Made by a program: the position numbers and the translations under genes
Shown: positions 61,757 to 64,000 of the stretch, piece after piece
Layout of the letters: every line of letters starts with the position of its first letter
Position numbering within the stretch: position 1 is the stretch's first letter
Assembly: GCF_019392335.1 (NCBI RefSeq)
Contig: NZ_JAHXRQ010000006.1
Coordinates: 124,001-188,000, forward strand
DNA: 64,000 nucleotides
From: Mameliella sp. CS4
Lineage (GTDB): Bacteria > Pseudomonadota > Alphaproteobacteria > Rhodobacterales > Rhodobacteraceae
Reading direction: 5' to 3'
The notes under the pieces: generated by a model
Databases searched by the model: none
What the model saw: only the letters and a program-made list of their open reading frames with translations
What the model was told of the DNA's origin: nothing

Positions 61757-62626
61757 ATGTTTCACGAAGACCTAGATCACTTCCTGTCCCGGGGCGCCGA
61801 GGCGCTGCAGCGCGGCCCCGTCGCGCTGATCTTTGCCGAGGACGGGATCGAACTGGACACCACCCTGCGCCATCACCGCCATTGCGGCTTTCGCAGCGTG
61901 ATCCTCTTTGGCGGTGCGGACCTTGCCGTGCCGGAGGACCTGCAAGACAGGATCCATCACGTCGCCCATGACATGCGCGCCGACGGCGCGCTGCAACAGG
62001 CGGTCAACCGCGTCATCCCCAGGGCCGCCGGTCAATGGCTCTACTACTGCTACAACGCCGAGTACCTGTTCTTTCCCTTCTCGGAGAACCGGACAATCGG
62101 AGAGATGCTGGCCTTCCACACAGAGGAACGGCGCGACGCCATGCTGACCTATGTGGTCGATCTCTACGCGGGCGACCTCAACCGCCACCCGGACGCCGTG
62201 TCGCTGGATGACGCCTGGATGGACAGGTCGGGCTACTACGCCCTGGCCCGGCCCGATCCCGGGCACCACAACCACCCCAAGGAACGGCAGCTCAACTTTT
62301 TCGGGGGGCTGCGCTGGCGGTTCGAGGAACACGTGCCCGAAACCCGGCGCAAGATCGACCGGATCGCCATCTTTCGCGCGAAACAGGGGCTGACCCTGCG
62401 CGAGGATCACACGTTCTCGGACGAGGAATACAACACCTACGCCTGCCCCTGGCACAACAACCTGACCGCCGCCATCGTCAGTTTCCGCACCGCCAAGGCG
62501 CTGAAACGCAACCCCGGCTCCACCTTCGACATCCGCACCTTCCGCTGGCACAACTCGACACCGTTCGAATGGCACTCGCGGCAATTGCTGGATCTCGGCC
62601 TGATGGAACCGGGGCAATGGTTCTGA
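61757..62626 (+). CDS. Glycosyltransferase-like protein, conserved hypothetical
   Basis: A protein of 289 residues. The region FHEDLDHFLSRGAEALQRG and the central YYCYNAEYLFFPFSENR have a GT2-like look (Glyco_tranf_2_4-type group), but no DxD motif with clear context is visible. MLTYVVDLYAGDLNRHPD and RWHNSTPFEWHS are further conserved-looking blocks. The ATG at 61757 follows GAGGCCGAAC. No membrane segment. It may act on a surface polysaccharide; this is uncertain. Confidence 0.65.
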   Translation: MFHEDLDHFLSRGAEALQRGPVALIFAEDGIELDTTLRHHRHCGFRSVILFGGADLAVPEDLQDRIHHVAHDMRADGALQQAVNRVIPRAAGQWLYYCYNAEYLFFPFSENRTIGEMLAFHTEERRDAMLTYVVDLYAGDLNRHPDAVSLDDAWMDRSGYYALARPDPGHHNHPKERQLNFFGGLRWRFEEHVPETRRKIDRIAIFRAKQGLTLREDHTFSDEEYNTYACPWHNNLTAAIVSFRTAKALKRNPGSTFDIRTFRWHNSTPFEWHSRQLLDLGLMEPGQWF

Positions 62627-62677
62627 CGGCCTGCCCGGGGGCGTAGGGCGGGGGTCTCCCCGCCATCGGCACGCGGA

Positions 62678-63352
62678 TCAGCCGAAATCCTCGGTCACGA
62701 TCTGCTTCTCCGGCACACCCAGTTTCTGCAGTTCACCCGGCATCGCCTCGACCATCGGATCGGGGCCACAGACGTAGCAGATGTCCTTGTCGGGATCGAC
62801 AAAACCCTTCAGCATCTCGGCGTCGATCAGGCCGCGCGCCAGTGGGCTGCCCTTTTCCTCTGTCACGGTCCAGTGACAGCGCAGCCCCGGCATGGCCTCG
62901 AAGGTGTTGCGCATCACGATATCCCCCTCGCACTGATTGGAGAATATCAGCGTGTTGCCCTCCAGCGTGCCCTTGTCGGCCAGTTTCTTGCGCAGGATAG
63001 AGATAAAGGGCGTCACGCCCGCGCCACCGGCAATAAAGACGCCGTCACCCTTGTCCTCGATCGCGCCCCAGGGGTCCCCGATCAGAACCTTTTCGCCGGG
63101 TTGCAGGTCAGCGATCTGCTCGGTCACGCCGTCATGCTCGGGGTAGGACTTGATGACGAATTCCAACCGCTCTTCGTCGGGCAGGCTGGTAAAGGTGAAA
63201 GGGCGCTGCTCCTCGCGCCAGCCATCACGGTCCAGCGCAAAATCCGTGGCCTGCCCCGGGGCATAGTCATAGCCCGCGGGCTTTTCAAAGGTCAGGCGAC
63301 GCACGTCATGGGTCAGCCGGTCAACGCTTTGCAGTTCGATCTGATGTGTCAT
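62678..63352 (-). CDS. FAD/NAD(P)-dependent ferredoxin-reductase-like flavoprotein
   Basis: A protein of 224 residues of the FNR superfamily. The FAD loop is RPFTFTSLPDE, and GEKVLIGDPWG and the NAD(P)-loop GGAGVTPFISIL are followed by ICYVCGPDPMVEAM. There is no iron-sulfur domain, so it donates electrons to a separate partner, not seen here. The ATG at 63352 has GGAGG five bases upstream. Substrate/partner unknown. Confidence 0.88.
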   Translation of the reverse strand: MTHQIELQSVDRLTHDVRRLTFEKPAGYDYAPGQATDFALDRDGWREEQRPFTFTSLPDEERLEFVIKSYPEHDGVTEQIADLQPGEKVLIGDPWGAIEDKGDGVFIAGGAGVTPFISILRKKLADKGTLEGNTLIFSNQCEGDIVMRNTFEAMPGLRCHWTVTEEKGSPLARGLIDAEMLKGFVDPDKDICYVCGPDPMVEAMPGELQKLGVPEKQIVTEDFG

Positions 63353-63408
63353 GGAATCCTCCAATCTCTTGGAGGCTCAACGCATGATCCGGCCCGGGGT
63401 TCCGGCGA

Positions 63409-63744
63409 CTACAGGGCGTCACCGTAGGTACAGATCGCGCCATGCCCGTCTGTCGCGCGCACCAAACGGTCATTTCGATAGACCGCGTGGACATAACGCG
63501 TACCGCCATCATAGGCGTAGCTGATACAGGCCTCGTCCCAGTTCGCCGGGTTGCGCTCGTATCCCGCATCGAGGCCAAAGACACCCTCGGCCTGCGCCGG
63601 GGACATGCCACTGGACAGCTTGCGCGCCTCCGGGCCCTGCCCGCCGCCCGTTCTGCCGCCTGCGCCGCCGCCGACGGCCGTCGCGCCTTCCATGCAGCCG
63701 CTCAATGCCGCCGCCACCCCAAGGATCAATGCCACCCGACGCAT
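63409..63744 (-). CDS. Hypothetical lipoprotein
   Basis: A protein of 111 residues. The lipobox AALSGC gives acylation at Cys17. A glycine-rich linker (GGGAGGRTGGGQG) follows, then a compact domain with two cysteines ending in HGAICTYGDAL. No family is recognised. GGAGG precedes the ATG by 5 nt. It is near fabI on the same strand, with its start 12 nt after the fabI stop. Confidence 0.8.
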   Translation of the reverse strand: MRRVALILGVAAALSGCMEGATAVGGGAGGRTGGGQGPEARKLSSGMSPAQAEGVFGLDAGYERNPANWDEACISYAYDGGTRYVHAVYRNDRLVRATDGHGAICTYGDAL

Positions 63745-63755
63745 CGCTGCCTCCG

Positions 63756-64000
63756 TTACAGGTTCTCCAGTTGAGGCATCCCGATGGTGTGATAGCCGCC
63801 GTCCACCATGATGACCTCACCCGTGGTATAGGCACCCGCGTCCGAGATCAGCCAGACCGCCGTGCCGCCCACCGCCTCCAGCGTCGCGTTCGACCGCAGC
63901 GGCGCATTCATACCGGTGTGCTTGTAGGTGCGCCGCGCGCCCCCGATGGCCGCGCCGGCCAGCGTCTTCATCGGCCCCGGCGAGAGCGCGTTCACGCGGA
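63756..64000 (-). CDS. fabI: Enoyl-[acyl-carrier-protein] reductase, 3' part
   Basis: The C-terminal 81 codons of an enoyl-ACP reductase (fatty acid synthesis, NADH-dependent), cut by the window edge. RVNALSPGPMKTLAGAAIGG and GEVIMVDGGYHTIGM are the typical FabI C-terminal SDR segments. The upstream part with the catalytic Tyr-Lys lies beyond position 64000. Confidence 0.9.
   Translation of the reverse strand, partial: RVNALSPGPMKTLAGAAIGGARRTYKHTGMNAPLRSNATLEAVGGTAVWLISDAGAYTTGEVIMVDGGYHTIGMPQLENL

Noticed and set aside
1..64000. CRISPR array or insertion sequence
   Set aside because: No regular repeat-spacer pattern, transposase or terminal inverted repeats were seen. The dispersed intergenic elements do not fit either.

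Overview
The window reads as a chromosomal segment of a high-GC marine-type alphaproteobacterium, most likely a Rhodobacteraceae (Roseobacter-group) member. Three things support this: the block miaB, phoH, ybeY, corC-like, lnt, metK, trmB in that arrangement; a SAM/SAH-type riboswitch in front of metK, a class known mainly from Rhodobacterales; and a fused PuuE-UraD purine-catabolism protein. The genus cannot be fixed from the sequence alone. Most lanes are ordinary housekeeping, with several accessory pockets.

Layout. 1-4005: a LysE-type exporter and a family-4-like uracil-DNA glycosylase on the minus strand, diverging from pyrB, followed by three small, mostly membrane proteins. 4023-5895: a two-gene secreted unit with a repeat-bearing cysteine peptidase. 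6174-8065: a dihydroorotase-like protein lacking its metal ligands, then plsY. 8070-13354: the pseudopilin and assembly arm of a type II secretion system (gspGHIJKLM) and a prepilin peptidase. 13431-16210: two tandem Sel1-repeat proteins. 16327-21183: a small secreted protein, a fibre-like secreted protein and a 1020-residue permease/beta-propeller/UnbV fusion. 21352-27302: GST, queG, msrB-msrA, a methyltransferase, a Nudix hydrolase and a Pit phosphate transporter. 27328-33131 (minus): a C-terminally short dnaE2, aspC-type aminotransferase, sseA and smpB. 33248-35230: ureide catabolism (puuE-uraD fusion, allA). 35313-39074: small secreted proteins, a membrane-tethered winged-helix protein, and a flavin halogenase paired with a 2OG-Fe(II) oxygenase. 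39307-39474: tandem tRNA-Ser-like and tRNA-Cys genes.

39737-43697 is a uronate-oxidation locus (kdgD, udh, SMP-30 lactonase) with three decayed neighbours: an unrecognised frameshifted gene, a GntR regulator with an internal stop, and a frameshifted fragment of a family-5 solute-binding protein. 43863-46907 is a secreted six-haem cytochrome with a P460-like N-terminus. 47003-48796 holds a rhomboid protease, tRNA-Arg(CCU) and a LacI-type regulator. 48845-61643 (minus) is mostly core metabolism and RNA or envelope maintenance: cmk, aroA, trmB, metK, lnt, corC-like, ybeY, phoH and miaB. It also carries an OmpA-like protein and a lipoprotein that share a motif. The window ends with a GT-like protein, a ferredoxin reductase-like protein, a lipoprotein and the 3' end of fabI.

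Genes are tightly packed, and ATGA start/stop overlaps are frequent. A recurring intergenic element, a TTCTT...AAATA tract followed by a G/C-rich hairpin, occurs about seven times. The most unusual items are the permease fusion, the dihydroorotase-like pseudoenzyme, the repeat peptidase, the six-haem protein, the halogenase/hydroxylase pair and the divergent tRNA-Ser.
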